Positions 1 to 8,741 of a stretch of 64,000 bases of DNA are shown piece by piece. The translations under genes and the position numbers were made by a program. The stretch is from Ensifer sp. WSM1721 (GTDB lineage: Bacteria > Pseudomonadota > Alphaproteobacteria > Rhizobiales > Rhizobiaceae), in NCBI RefSeq assembly GCF_000513895.2, contig NZ_CP165783.1:1612001-1676000 (forward strand), written 5' to 3'. The notes under the pieces were generated by a model that was given only the letters and a program-made list of their open reading frames with translations, was not told where the DNA came from and made no database searches. Each line of letters opens with the position of its first letter. The stretch's first letter is position 1.

Positions 1-468
1 CTCGTTGCCGCCGCTTCGCTTGCGGCCGTCTTCGCCGGCGTCGGCGGATATTGGTTGGGCGGACGCGGAGAGCCGACGTCCGGGGGCGCCTTGCCTCTCG
101 TGGCCGTCAGCAGCCCTGCGCTTGCCGAGGCGCTGGCGACCGTTGCCTCCGGCGAGGAAAGACAATTGCTGGCTTCCAACCAGCGCTTTCGGGTGATCGC
201 GACTTTTCGGGACAGGGCGCAGGCGCTCTGCCGTGAATTCGAACTGGACTCGGCCGACCGCTCGACCGTCGTTTCGGTTGCCTGCCGTGCCGGATCCGAA
301 TGGCGCGTGACCTTCGCTGTCGCTGCGCCCAGCGGCAGCGGCGGCTATGCCCCAGCGTCCTCGACCGAAACGCTCGACGCTTACCTTACGGCGATCGACG
401 CCGGGCCGCCGCTCGAGGCCGAGGAAGAGGCGAAGGCCCTCTCCGATCTCCGCGAAGTCAGGCAATGA
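1..468 (+). CDS. C-terminal part of a membrane-anchored protein (5' end outside window)
   Basis: The reading frame is open from base 1 to a TGA at 466-468, so the start lies upstream of the window. The first visible residues (LVAAASLAAVFAGVGGYWLGG) form a transmembrane helix. About 130 hydrophilic residues follow, with two cysteines and an acidic tail. This layout (one helix, then an extracytoplasmic domain) is common in membrane anti-sigma factors, but no defining motif is visible, so the function is unassigned. An internal ATG at 55 would cut into the helix and is unlikely to be the start. Confidence 0.6.
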   Translation, partial: LVAAASLAAVFAGVGGYWLGGRGEPTSGGALPLVAVSSPALAEALATVASGEERQLLASNQRFRVIATFRDRAQALCREFELDSADRSTVVSVACRAGSEWRVTFAVAAPSGSGGYAPASSTETLDAYLTAIDAGPPLEAEEEAKALSDLREVRQ

Positions 469-564
469 CGCTGACGCAAATCCTCATGATGGAATAGAGT
501 CGCGCATCGCCCGTTACTCCAGCGGACCGAAGAACAGGTCCGGTTTTGAAGAGGAGTAATTGGC

Positions 565-936
565 ATGACGAAGAAATGGATGACTACAGCCCTTGCAGCG
601 GGTCTCGCGGCATTCGTAGGCTCCGCCGCCGAGGCAAGGGAACACCCCCCGTTAGCTGATGGGGAGAGATTGTCCAAACAATCGGTCCGGACGACCGGGC
701 GCAGCGATGGCGAGATCATCGTCGCCGGGAACAGTTCGTCCAACTCGAGCTCCAACTCGTCGGGCAATTCAAGTTCCAATTCATCTTCGAACAGTTCCTC
801 GAATTCGAGCTCGAACTCATCTTCGAACAGCTCTTCGAACTCGAGCTCGAACTCGTCCTCGAACAGTTCATCCAACTCGAGCTCGAACGGCTCCGACCGG
901 AGCTATCGAGCCGGCAGCCTGTGGCGCACACGCTGA
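565..936 (+). CDS. Secreted protein with 13 NSSS tetrapeptide repeats
   Basis: This is a 123-residue protein preceded by a good ribosome site (GAGGAG at 551-556). Residues 1-24 are a typical Sec signal peptide ending AEA. A short charged region follows (to about residue 55), then 13 tandem Asn-Ser-Ser-Ser units (one is NSSG) and a 16-residue basic/aromatic tail ending SLWRTR. Serine codons in the repeats are mixed (agt, agc, tcg, tcc, tca, tct), so the repeat is kept at protein level and is not a fresh DNA slippage product. A strong terminator follows directly. The function is unknown. The repeats could be a flexible surface linker or a substrate for modification. Confidence 0.75.
   Translation: MTKKWMTTALAAGLAAFVGSAAEAREHPPLADGERLSKQSVRTTGRSDGEIIVAGNSSSNSSSNSSGNSSSNSSSNSSSNSSSNSSSNSSSNSSSNSSSNSSSNSSSNGSDRSYRAGSLWRTR
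730..885 (+). repeat. 12-bp coding repeat array (13 units encoding NSSS)
   Basis: Thirteen tandem 12-bp units lie inside the secreted protein gene. Units share the pattern AAY followed by three serine codons, but third positions vary between units. The complementary strand reads as an open, acidic Glu/Leu/Phe-rich frame, which is a by-product of the repeat. Confidence 0.9.
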
Positions 937-952
937 GGCTTAGCGCATAAGA

Positions 953-990
953 GCGGGGGCCGGACGATCGATCCGGCCCCCGCTTTTTTT
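953..990 (+). terminator. Rho-independent terminator
   Basis: A perfect 12-bp stem (GCGGGGGCCGGA with TCCGGCCCCCGC), a 7-base loop and seven T residues lie 16 bases after the stop of the NSSS-repeat gene. Confidence 0.93.
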
Positions 991-1004
991 CGCCTTACGT
1001 GGCT

Positions 1005-1718
1005 TCAGCGAGAAGCGCGTGCCACCTTGCGGTACCAGCCTTGGCCCGCAATCGTGTTGCGGTGGATCGTCTCGCGTTCCGTCGCCTCCATGCGCGTCTC
1101 GGCGCGAATTTCCGCGGTGACGGCCGCGGCATCGCGGCGGAACGGTATGACTTGCACGAGCGGTGTTCCCTTTTCGACGGTATAGAGGCCGTCCGGCGCT
1201 GTCACGAAAAATGGAAAATGGATATGCGCCGAATAGGTATCGGTATCGACGATGCCTGCAACGCATTCGAACGGCTGCCCCGGGCGGTTGAGCGGCGGCA
1301 GAAACAGGCAGCTCCAGCCCGGCGGCGTGCGGATCGACCAATAGTTATGGAACTTGCAGGGCGGGGTGGGTTCTCTCGGATTTCCAGCCACCTGGTGGGC
1401 GCCGTGATTGCTGACCATCACCCGGTCGAACTCCCAGCCCCCCTCGACGCTGCGGCCGTTGTCCTTGATCTCCAGTCTCACGGTTGCGGCGATCGGCAGG
1501 ATCCAGCCGGTCGTCATTGCGTCGAGAAAAGGCATGCAGCGTTTGACTGTCAGGCCGTTGTTGGTGGTCGACAGATGCGCTGGATCGACAGCGGGCAGCT
1601 TGCGGAACCAGTCCGGCAGGATCGTCTTCGCCGGGACCGGCGGCGCGATGACGCCGCTATCCTCCGGCCGGCAGAGAAAGCGGATCGCTCGCGGTTCTTT
1701 CTGCAAAAAATGAAACAT
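1005..1718 (-). CDS. Conserved protein of unknown function (DUF6065-like)
   Basis: The 237-residue product starts at the ATG whose complement is 1716-1718. An AGGAG lies just upstream on the minus strand, which favours this start over a longer frame to 1742. The sequence is rich in aromatic residues and prolines, with conserved-looking stretches such as LPDWFRKLP, CKFHNYWSI and GWSCLFLPPLN. It has no signal peptide or membrane segment. It resembles proteins I associate with DUF6065, but that assignment is from memory. It is convergent with the repeat-protein gene across the terminator at 953-990 and divergent from arcD. Confidence 0.7.
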   Translation of the reverse strand: MFHFLQKEPRAIRFLCRPEDSGVIAPPVPAKTILPDWFRKLPAVDPAHLSTTNNGLTVKRCMPFLDAMTTGWILPIAATVRLEIKDNGRSVEGGWEFDRVMVSNHGAHQVAGNPREPTPPCKFHNYWSIRTPPGWSCLFLPPLNRPGQPFECVAGIVDTDTYSAHIHFPFFVTAPDGLYTVEKGTPLVQVIPFRRDAAAVTAEIRAETRMEATERETIHRNTIAGQGWYRKVARASR

Positions 1719-1961
1719 CCCGGTTCTCCTTTTGAATGGCACGAGAGAAACGGGCCGGCGCGACTTCTATTCCGCCCGCGGCGGCGATTGCGAGGGAGTC
1801 GGTAGAGGTGCTCAGGACCGAGACCCGGCGTTCAGCCCCTACAAGTTTACAGCTTGAAGTTTTAACACAAAGGGTGCAAGGTTTCCGCGCCACTACTCAA
1901 GGTGGGCTAATCAGTAAGTGCTTTTCGATCGTCCAGGCAACCGTTCCCAATCGGAGGCCGC

Positions 1962-3389
1962 ATGACCAGCACTGCTCAGAAACTTTCGCTCGTTTCGCTC
2001 TCCGCCCTTGTTGTCGGCTCCATGGTAGGGGCGGGCATATTTTCGCTTCCTCGGACGTTCGGTGCCGCCACTGGGCCGTTCGGAGCCATCATCGCATGGT
2101 GCGTCGCCGGCGGAGGGATGTATGCGCTCGCTCGCGTCTTCCAGGCGCTCGCCGAACGAAAGCCCGATCTCGACGCGGGTGTTTACGCCTATGCCAAGGC
2201 GGGTTTCGGCAACTACCCGGGCTTCCTTTCTGCCTTCGGTTATTGGATCGGTAGCTGCATCGGCAATGTCTCGTACTGGGTGCTCATCAAATCGACGCTA
2301 GGAGCCTTCTTCCCAGTCTTCGGAGATGGTAATACGGTGGTCGCGATTGCCGTCGCATCCGTCGGCATCTGGCTCTTCCACTTCATGATCCTCAGGGGCA
2401 TCCAGCAGGCGGCCGGGGTAAACACGATCGTCACGATTGCGAAGATCGTGCCGATCGTGGTCTTCATCCTCATCCTGATTTTCACCTTCAAGCTGGCCCA
2501 GTTCCAGGAGAACTTCTGGGGCGGCACGGGGATGCCGGAGACGAGCCTCGTCGAACAGGTACGGGCGACTATGCTGGTTACGGTTTTCGTCTTTCTCGGG
2601 ATCGAGGGAGCGAGCGTCTACTCCCGCTACGCCCAGAGGCGCTCGGACGTCGGCAGGGCGACCATCCTCGGTTTCGCTGGCGTGATGGGACTGATGGTGC
2701 TCGTGACGCTGCTCCCCTTCGCGAGCCTGCCGCGCGCTGAGATCGCCGGCATGCGCCAACCTTCCATGGCATCCGTGCTCGAGGCGGTCGTCGGACCATG
2801 GGGATCGGTCTTCGTCAGCCTCGGCCTGCTCGTATCGGTGCTGGGAGCCTATCTCGCCTGGCAACTCATCTGTGCGGAGGTGCTCTTCACCGCGGCGAAG
2901 ACGGATGACATGCCGCGCGTATTCGCCCGCGAGAACGCCAACCGCGTTCCGGTCGCCGCGCTTTGGCTCACCAATATCATCGTCCAGCTCTTCGTTATTT
3001 CCACCTATTGGTCGCAGGACGCCTTCGCGCTGATGATCAATCTCACCAGTTCGATGTCGCTCATTCCCTATCTCCTTGTCGCAGCCTTCGGCGTGCTGAT
3101 CGCGAGGCGGGGCGAGAGTTACGAGGTGCGCCCGGAAGAAAGGCGGCGCGATCTGCTGGTGGCCGGGATTGCGACCGCCTACACGCTCTTCATGATCATT
3201 GCCGGGGGGCTGAAGTTCGTCCTCCTATCGGCGATCCTCTATGCGCCGGGGACGATCCTCTACATCTGGGCCCGTCGCGAGCGCGGGGAAAAACTCTTCA
3301 CACCCGTGGAGCTCGTGATTTTTGTCGCCGCGGTCGCCGGTTGCATCTTCGGCATATACGGATTGGCATCCGGCAGCATTGTCATCTGA
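1962..3389 (+). CDS. arcD: Arginine/ornithine antiporter, APC family
   Basis: This is a 475-residue integral membrane protein with about 12 hydrophobic segments. Its N-terminus carries the APC-family signature VGSMVGAGIFSLPR. It is followed after 19 bases by arginine deiminase, and the pair is diagnostic for ArcD, which swaps external arginine for ornithine made by the deiminase pathway. The start is supported by GGAGG 5 bases upstream of the ATG. ArcB (ornithine carbamoyltransferase) and ArcC (carbamate kinase) do not follow, so the pathway must be completed elsewhere. Confidence 0.88.
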   Translation: MTSTAQKLSLVSLSALVVGSMVGAGIFSLPRTFGAATGPFGAIIAWCVAGGGMYALARVFQALAERKPDLDAGVYAYAKAGFGNYPGFLSAFGYWIGSCIGNVSYWVLIKSTLGAFFPVFGDGNTVVAIAVASVGIWLFHFMILRGIQQAAGVNTIVTIAKIVPIVVFILILIFTFKLAQFQENFWGGTGMPETSLVEQVRATMLVTVFVFLGIEGASVYSRYAQRRSDVGRATILGFAGVMGLMVLVTLLPFASLPRAEIAGMRQPSMASVLEAVVGPWGSVFVSLGLLVSVLGAYLAWQLICAEVLFTAAKTDDMPRVFARENANRVPVAALWLTNIIVQLFVISTYWSQDAFALMINLTSSMSLIPYLLVAAFGVLIARRGESYEVRPEERRRDLLVAGIATAYTLFMIIAGGLKFVLLSAILYAPGTILYIWARRERGEKLFTPVELVIFVAAVAGCIFGIYGLASGSIVI

Positions 3390-3408
3390 ATGGTGAAAGA
3401 GGTACACC

Positions 3409-4656
3409 ATGTCGTCATCACAAGAACTCGGTGTTCATTCTGAAGTCGGCCAGTTGCGAAAGGTGATGGTGTGCGCGCCTGGCCGCGCCCACCAGCGTCT
3501 GACGCCCAGCAATTGCGACGCTCTCCTCTTCGACGATGTCCTCTGGGTGGATAACGCCAAGCGCGATCACTTCGATTTCATGAACAAGATGCGGGATCGC
3601 GGTATCGAGGTCCTCGAAATGCACAACCTGCTTGCCCAGACGGTGGCCATTCCGGAAGCAAGGGCATGGATTCTCGATCAGCAGGTCGTTCCCAACCAGG
3701 TCGGTCTCGAACTCGTCGCGGAGATTCGAAGCTACCTCGAAGGGTTGCCCGACCGGGAACTTGCCGAAACGCTCATCGGCGGCCTTTCCACGCTCGAGTT
3801 CCCCGACCACATCGGCGGAGAGACGCTCAGGCTGATAAGGGAGGCTGCCGGCGTTGCGGAATATCTGCTGCCGCCTCTGCCGAACACCCTCTACACACGC
3901 GACACCACCTGCTGGATTTACGGTGGCGTCACGCTGAACCCGCTCTATTGGCCGGCGCGACACGAAGAGACATTGCTCGCCAGCGCGATCTATCGGTTTC
4001 ACCCGGACTTCGCGGGAAAGGTCAAGGTCTGGTGGGGGGACCCCACCCAGGACTGGGGCCTCGCCACTTTGGAGGGCGGAGACGTCATGCCGATCGGCAA
4101 GGGTGTCGTTCTGATCGGCATGAGCGAGCGAACGTCCCGGCAGGCGATCAGCCAGCTCGCCGCCCGGCTCTTCGCGGAAGGTGCCGCCGAACGGGTCATC
4201 GTCGCGGCCATGCCGAAGCTGCGCGCCGCCATGCATCTCGATACGATCTTCACCTTTGCCGACCGGGACTGCGTGCTGATCTATCCGGATATCGTCAACG
4301 CCATCTCCGCTTTCTCCTACCGCCCCGGATCAAAGCCGGGAACGGTGGATCTACACAAGGACGAGGGCAGCTTCGTCGAGACCGTTCGAGATGCGCTCGA
4401 CCTCAAAGAGATGCGCGTGGTCGAGACCGGAGGCAGCGACTACATGCGCGAGAGAACGCAATGGGACAGTGGCGCGAACCTCGTCTGCGCCTCGCCCGGC
4501 GTCGTCTTCGCCTATGATCGCAACACCTATGCAAACACGCTGTTGCGAAAGCAGGGCATCGAGGTGATCACCATTTCCGGGGCAGAGCTCGGGCGTGGTC
4601 GTGGCGGCGGTCATTGCATGACCTGCCCGATCGTGCGGGACGCCGTCGACTACTGA
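3409..4656 (+). CDS. arcA: Arginine deiminase
   Basis: This 415-residue enzyme hydrolyses L-arginine to citrulline and ammonia (EC 3.5.3.6). The family motifs are present: [13 protein letters not shown] near residue 45, [18 protein letters not shown], and the C-terminal [13 protein letters not shown] in which Cys406 is the expected nucleophile. The length matches bacterial ArcA. It is preceded by arcD (19-base gap, GAAAGAGG ribosome site) and transcribed with it. It supplies ammonia and, with ArcB/ArcC, ATP at low oxygen, or acid resistance. Confidence 0.95.
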   Translation: MSSSQELGVHSEVGQLRKVMVCAPGRAHQRLTPSNCDALLFDDVLWVDNAKRDHFDFMNKMRDRGIEVLEMHNLLAQTVAIPEARAWILDQQVVPNQVGLELVAEIRSYLEGLPDRELAETLIGGLSTLEFPDHIGGETLRLIREAAGVAEYLLPPLPNTLYTRDTTCWIYGGVTLNPLYWPARHEETLLASAIYRFHPDFAGKVKVWWGDPTQDWGLATLEGGDVMPIGKGVVLIGMSERTSRQAISQLAARLFAEGAAERVIVAAMPKLRAAMHLDTIFTFADRDCVLIYPDIVNAISAFSYRPGSKPGTVDLHKDEGSFVETVRDALDLKEMRVVETGGSDYMRERTQWDSGANLVCASPGVVFAYDRNTYANTLLRKQGIEVITISGAELGRGRGGGHCMTCPIVRDAVDY

Positions 4657-4725
4657 TCGGGAGGATGTTCGGTCATTGTCGGCTCAATCGTGCAGAGCAA
4701 GCCTCCACGAGGCGCCGTCGCCTCC

Positions 4726-5178
4726 TCAGGCAGTGTCTCGTCGCGGTATGATGCTTATTCCGCCATCAGCCTCGAGAACCGCAAACTTGATCTCTTCGAG
4801 GCGGGCGAGACCCTGTTGCTCTCTCGCGGCGACCAATATGTCGTCTATGCTCACCCTCGCTCTTCTTAGCGCATGATCATCGATTTCGCCGTCTGCAATG
4901 AGAACGGTCGGTGTGCCGTCGAGGACCAGTGCGAGCTTGGGCGACCACTGTTTGAAGTGGGAAAGCACGATATCGACGCTGAACAAGGTGAGGATGAGCA
5001 GTGTGGCGTTGACAATCGAAAAATCGTCGCCGAGCAGCGCTTGCTGGGTCGTTTCGGCGATGATCAACAGCAACACGAAATCGAAAGGCGTCATCTGCCC
5101 GACCGTCCGCCTTCCAGAAAGGCGCAGGACGATCAACAGAACGAAGTAGACGGCGATGCCGCGAGCTACGGATTCCAT
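4726..5178 (-). CDS. YetF-like (DUF421) membrane protein
   Basis: The 150-residue product starts at the ATG complementing 5176-5178, with GGAGG upstream; a longer frame to 5241 lacks support. Two or three hydrophobic segments occupy the first 70 residues (including GRRTVGQMTPFDFVLLLIIAE). A compact domain follows with the typical DUF421 run LVLDGTPTVLIADGEID and a C-terminal IIPRRD. The family includes Bacillus YetF; the biochemical role is poorly known. It lies downstream of another membrane protein gene on the same strand. Confidence 0.85.
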   Translation of the reverse strand: MESVARGIAVYFVLLIVLRLSGRRTVGQMTPFDFVLLLIIAETTQQALLGDDFSIVNATLLILTLFSVDIVLSHFKQWSPKLALVLDGTPTVLIADGEIDDHALRRARVSIDDILVAAREQQGLARLEEIKFAVLEADGGISIIPRRDTA

Positions 5179-5247
5179 CGAAATCCTCCCTCGGTCATGA
5201 TGATTTCGGGTCGGAAGACAGCGCGCATGTCCTTTCCTCAACTCGGC

Positions 5248-5748
5248 TTAGGGCCAGACAATCGTTCGGACTGATCGCATCGGCTCCCCGTTGACGCTGA
5301 CCTTGTAGACAACGATGCCGGGCCGTTGGGAGCGCACGTGAACGGTCAGGGCGAGGGGCTGCGGCGTGGGGGACTTGAAGTGGTAGACGGTCCCGTCGCC
5401 CTCTCCTTCGGTAAAGAGCGGCGGCGGCTCGATGTCCTCTACCTGGAAGGTTCGGAAGAACTCGGAGGTAAAAACGAGGCGCCGATCTCCATCACCGGCC
5501 GTCAAGGACACGCTCAGAGAGTCCGATGCTTGCCAGCGGCTGAACCGGGGGATCTCGACGAGGCCGCCTTCAAAGGCGAGCGCCTGTCGGGCGAAGTAAC
5601 CACTGGAGCCGGTCATGCCCAGAATTGCTAGAAGGAGAATACAGCCGAAGCCGATCCAGGCGATCCGTTCCACCCTCCAGAACGACTCCTGGAACTTTCG
5701 ATGCTCCTCGAGTTGCAGTCCATCGTCGCGTACCGGCGGTTGATCCAA
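5248..5748 (-). CDS. Membrane protein of unknown function
   Basis: This protein of about 166 residues has one strong transmembrane helix (IAWIGFGCILLLAILGM) near residue 35 and a C-terminal extracytoplasmic domain that looks beta-rich. No ATG is available near the start. A TTG complementing 5746-5748 has GGAGGT 5 bases upstream and is preferred over the longer TTG at 5775. It is 69 bases upstream of the YetF-like gene on the same strand. I do not recognise the family. Confidence 0.65.
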   Translation of the reverse strand: MDQPPVRDDGLQLEEHRKFQESFWRVERIAWIGFGCILLLAILGMTGSSGYFARQALAFEGGLVEIPRFSRWQASDSLSVSLTAGDGDRRLVFTSEFFRTFQVEDIEPPPLFTEGEGDGTVYHFKSPTPQPLALTVHVRSQRPGIVVYKVSVNGEPMRSVRTIVWP

Positions 5749-5918
5749 GGCGTACCTCCATGAAGCATGGTTCAACGTTTCGGATCGGAGGAATGTTCCA
5801 GTTCGAACCAGGCGCTTCGCGGCTTCTGCAGCTGTGTTTTTGAAAAGTCCGGATGTGCTGTGCTGAGTGGCTTGGGCCGATCGCGACCGGGTGGACGATG
5901 CAATTCGCGCTCGCCTTC

Positions 5919-7451
5919 TTATGGCGTCTCACCAGGGACAACTGCCGGTGCGATCTCCATCTGCGATGGCCTCGGAGGCTGCGAGCCGCGGGCGGTGGAG
6001 GGGGCTGGTTCACCGGCCGCGGCTCCAGCCGGACGTGGCGCTTGGCCGGCATCGCTGGTGACCGCCGGACTTCTCTGTCCGTCCGTGCCGACCGGGCTTG
6101 GTGTCACCGAACCATCGGCGGCCGCGACGCGCCAGACAGTATTGCCGGCGTCGTCGGCAATGAGGAGCGCGCCGGTGCCGTCGATCGCAACGCCGACCGG
6201 TCTGCCGCGCGCCTGGTCACCCTCGATGAAGCCGGTCACCACGTCCTGGGCCTTTCCGGCCGGCCTGCCGTTCTCGAACGGTACATAGACAACCTTGTAG
6301 CCATTGAACGTCTTGCGGTTCCAACTGCCGTGCTCCCCGATGAACGCGCCGTTCGCATAGGGCGCCGGCAGGGCGGAGCCGTTCGAGAAAACGAGGCCGA
6401 GTGCGGCGACATGGCTCGAAAGCGCGTAGTCGGGGGCGATCGCCTTCTCCACCATGTCCGGGCGAGGCGGGTGGACCCGTTCGTCCACATGATCGCCAAA
6501 GTAGCTCCACGGCCAGCCGTAGAAGCCGCCTTCCTGCACCGAGGTCATGTAGTCCGGCACCAGGTTTGGCCCGAGTTCGTCCCGCTCGTTGACGACGGTC
6601 CAGAGGACGCCGCTCTCGGGATGGAAGATCAGACCGTTCGGATTGCGCAGGCCCGACGCAAAGACGCGGGCAGCGCCCGTTTCCCGGTCCACCTGCCATA
6701 TGGCGGCGCGGCCCTTTTCGGCTTCGAGCCCATGTTCTGCGACATTGGAGTTGGAGCCGACCGAGGCGTAGAGATATCGCCCATCGGGGCTGAGCGCGAG
6801 GTCCTTGGTCCAATGGTGATTGATCGGACCGCCGGGAAGCGGCGTCAGCACGGTCGGCTGCGCCGTGATTTCCGTTTGCCCGAGCGGATAAGGATAGGCA
6901 AGGATCGCGTCGGCCGCCGCCACATAGAGCGTTCCCCCGTACCACGCGACTCCGAAGGGCGAGTTGAGGCCAGTCAGAAGATCACGGCGCTCGTCGACCT
7001 GCCCGTCGCGATTGCTGTCGCGCAACAGAGTGATGAGATTGCTCTCCTTCTCCGGTTCGCCGCCGCCGCTACGGGCCATCGACATGATCCAGCCGCGGAT
7101 CAAGTCCTTGGGTCGCGAGACAGGCTTTCCGGGCGGCTCGCGCGACTGGACGACGAGCACGTCGCCGTTGGGCAGGGTGTGTACCGTGCGTGGATTGGCA
7201 AGGTCCGTCGCATAGGCGGTAACGGCGAGGTCTTCGGGCACGGTTGGCGTCTCGCCGTCCCTCCAGCCGACGACCTCGGCGACTTTCATGTCGGGCAAAA
7301 GCTCCGAGATGGGCTCCGGCAAGACCGGATTGGGACCGATCTGCTGGGAAATGTCGAAATCGGTGCCGTCTTCGCTGCAGGCGGCAAGCGCCAGGAGAAG
7401 GAGGCAGCTTCGGGCGAAGGCGGCTGCACGAAAGAAACTGGAGCTGCTCAT
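5919..7451 (-). CDS. Sorbosone dehydrogenase-like (PQQ-type beta-propeller) lipoprotein
   Basis: This 510-residue protein has a lipoprotein signal (LLLLALAAC, Cys25 lipidated). A six-bladed beta-propeller similar to L-sorbosone and soluble glucose dehydrogenases follows. Visible blade motifs include NPRTVHTLPNGDVLVV, LNSPFGVAWYGGTLYVA, HHWTKDLALSPDGRYLY, LRNPNGLIFHPESG, FYGWPWSYFGDHVD and GEHGSWNRKTFNGYKVVYVPF. The last 80 residues are a Pro/Ala-rich low-complexity tail. It likely oxidises a sugar or aldehyde in the periplasm with PQQ and passes electrons to cytochrome c. The substrate is unknown. It overlaps the upstream DUF2231 gene by 4 bases. Confidence 0.85.
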   Translation of the reverse strand: MSSSSFFRAAAFARSCLLLLALAACSEDGTDFDISQQIGPNPVLPEPISELLPDMKVAEVVGWRDGETPTVPEDLAVTAYATDLANPRTVHTLPNGDVLVVQSREPPGKPVSRPKDLIRGWIMSMARSGGGEPEKESNLITLLRDSNRDGQVDERRDLLTGLNSPFGVAWYGGTLYVAAADAILAYPYPLGQTEITAQPTVLTPLPGGPINHHWTKDLALSPDGRYLYASVGSNSNVAEHGLEAEKGRAAIWQVDRETGAARVFASGLRNPNGLIFHPESGVLWTVVNERDELGPNLVPDYMTSVQEGGFYGWPWSYFGDHVDERVHPPRPDMVEKAIAPDYALSSHVAALGLVFSNGSALPAPYANGAFIGEHGSWNRKTFNGYKVVYVPFENGRPAGKAQDVVTGFIEGDQARGRPVGVAIDGTGALLIADDAGNTVWRVAAADGSVTPSPVGTDGQRSPAVTSDAGQAPRPAGAAAGEPAPSTARGSQPPRPSQMEIAPAVVPGETP

Positions 7452-7897
7452 GAGTACCCCACTCCGACATGCGTTCGATGGAGCATCGCGCGGTCAAGCA
7501 AAGCGATGAGGATGATGAGAAGCACCGTCGCCGCAGACAGGATCAGTCCGTAGGGGACGACAGCGCTCCAACCATCGGCGGCGTGGACGAGATTGTTGAC
7601 GAAGGCGAGGCCAAGAACGACCACATAACCGACCGTGTGGAGCCAAATCGCCGCTGGCGCGCGACGCTTCGATCGAAACAGGAATTCCGCCACGCCGGCC
7701 AGGGCCGCTACGACTCCGAAAACCACTCCGGCAAAGAGCAGCCAGGCAGAGAAGTTCTGCCACATGCCATATCCGGTCTGCCAAAAGGCGATGTCGGTCA
7801 GAAGGGCGAGCGTGAAGCAGACAACTGGAAACGGCGCGAACAACGAATGGATCGGGCTGGTGACGGTCGCGGCAGTCGATGGAGAGTTCAGGCTCAT
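7448..7897 (-). CDS. DUF2231-like four-helix membrane protein
   Basis: This 149-residue protein has four hydrophobic segments and the family-typical opening SPIHSLFAPFPVVCFTLALLTD. Family members are often found beside periplasmic oxidoreductases and cytochromes. It overlaps the downstream propeller lipoprotein gene by ATGA, so the two are translationally coupled. It is divergent from the cytochrome oxidase operon starting at 8154; the 256 bases between hold no gene and presumably both promoters. Confidence 0.82.
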   Translation of the reverse strand: MSLNSPSTAATVTSPIHSLFAPFPVVCFTLALLTDIAFWQTGYGMWQNFSAWLLFAGVVFGVVAALAGVAEFLFRSKRRAPAAIWLHTVGYVVVLGLAFVNNLVHAADGWSAVVPYGLILSAATVLLIILIALLDRAMLHRTHVGVGYS

Positions 7898-8153
7898 CGG
7901 TGCCTCCTATTCGGTCGCGCGTTGAAACCGCGGGCCCGCGCATTTGTTCCTTCACCAAATTCGTAGATCGGCGAGGGAAGGCCGCAACCCAGAGGAGGTG
8001 GCGGACTGGAACCATGGCGCCTCCAATCAGTTTCAGCCTTCAACGCAGCAGGTTGATGCCGAGCATCGCATGGATGGTTGCGCCGGCCGCTCGCGGCCGC
8101 GACCACGGGATCATGACGGAGCAGCTCCGCCGCTCAGAGGGTAGGGAGGAACG

Positions 8154-8741
8154 ATGGGGCCGTTGGCGATGCACATGAGCGTGCACATCCTGCTGATGAA
8201 CCTCGTCGCGCCGCTGGCGGCACTCGGAGCGTCGCGAATTCGACCGGAGAGGCAGGAGGTCGCTGCAGGCATGCTGGCGCTTGCGACGCTTGCGCAGCTC
8301 GTCGCCCTCTGGACCTGGCACGCCCCGCCCCTCCTCAACCGGGCGCTCGAATTCCCTTCGGTCCATTTGCTGATGTATGGCAGCCTGTTTCTCACCGCCG
8401 TCCTGTTCTGGTGGACAGTCTTCCGCTTCAGTAAGGAGCGCTGCTGGCAGCCGATCGTCGCGCTCCTCGTGACGAGCAAGCTTTATTGTCTCCTGGCCGT
8501 GCTCTTCGTTTTCGCGCCGAGGGCGCTTTACCCGAATATCGCCCACGCCCATCCGAGCGACGGCGCTCCGGTTTTGAGCGCAACCTTGGCTGACCAGCAC
8601 CTTGCGGGGCTCATCATGCTGGCCGCCTGCCCGGCAACTTACGTCCTGGCCGCTATCGCCATCGGCGCGCGATGGCTCTTTGCGATGGAAACCGGCAAGC
8701 CCCAGCCGGACGTCAACCCGGGTGAAGAAGCGTGGAGTTGA
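8154..8741 (+). CDS. ctaG: CtaG-type cytochrome c oxidase assembly protein (caa3 type)
   Basis: This 195-residue integral membrane protein starts 4 bases after GGAGGAAC. It has about five hydrophobic segments with family-like patterns (MSVHILLMNLVAPLAALG, TWHAPPLLNRAL, LADQHLAGLIML). Caa3-type CtaG proteins help insert copper into cytochrome oxidase. This one is short compared with Bacillus CtaG (around 300 residues), as in other proteobacterial versions. It is the first gene of an operon encoding a cytochrome oxidase; the next gene overlaps it by 10 bases. Confidence 0.85.
   Translation: MGPLAMHMSVHILLMNLVAPLAALGASRIRPERQEVAAGMLALATLAQLVALWTWHAPPLLNRALEFPSVHLLMYGSLFLTAVLFWWTVFRFSKERCWQPIVALLVTSKLYCLLAVLFVFAPRALYPNIAHAHPSDGAPVLSATLADQHLAGLIMLAACPATYVLAAIAIGARWLFAMETGKPQPDVNPGEEAWS

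Noticed and set aside
381..875. Minus-strand open frame rich in Glu, Leu and Phe (EFELEFEELFEDE repeats)
   Set aside because: It is the complement of the NSSS repeat; the plus frame has a signal peptide, ribosome site and terminator, while the minus frame has none.
1856..1870. Possible FNR box upstream of arcD (TTGAAGTTTTAAC)
   Set aside because: Only one half matches TTGAT-N4-ATCAA; too weak to call.
4709..4724. Hairpin GAGGCG-CCGT-CGCCTC after arcA
   Set aside because: Short stem with no T run and it falls beside the end of the opposite gene; not a convincing terminator.
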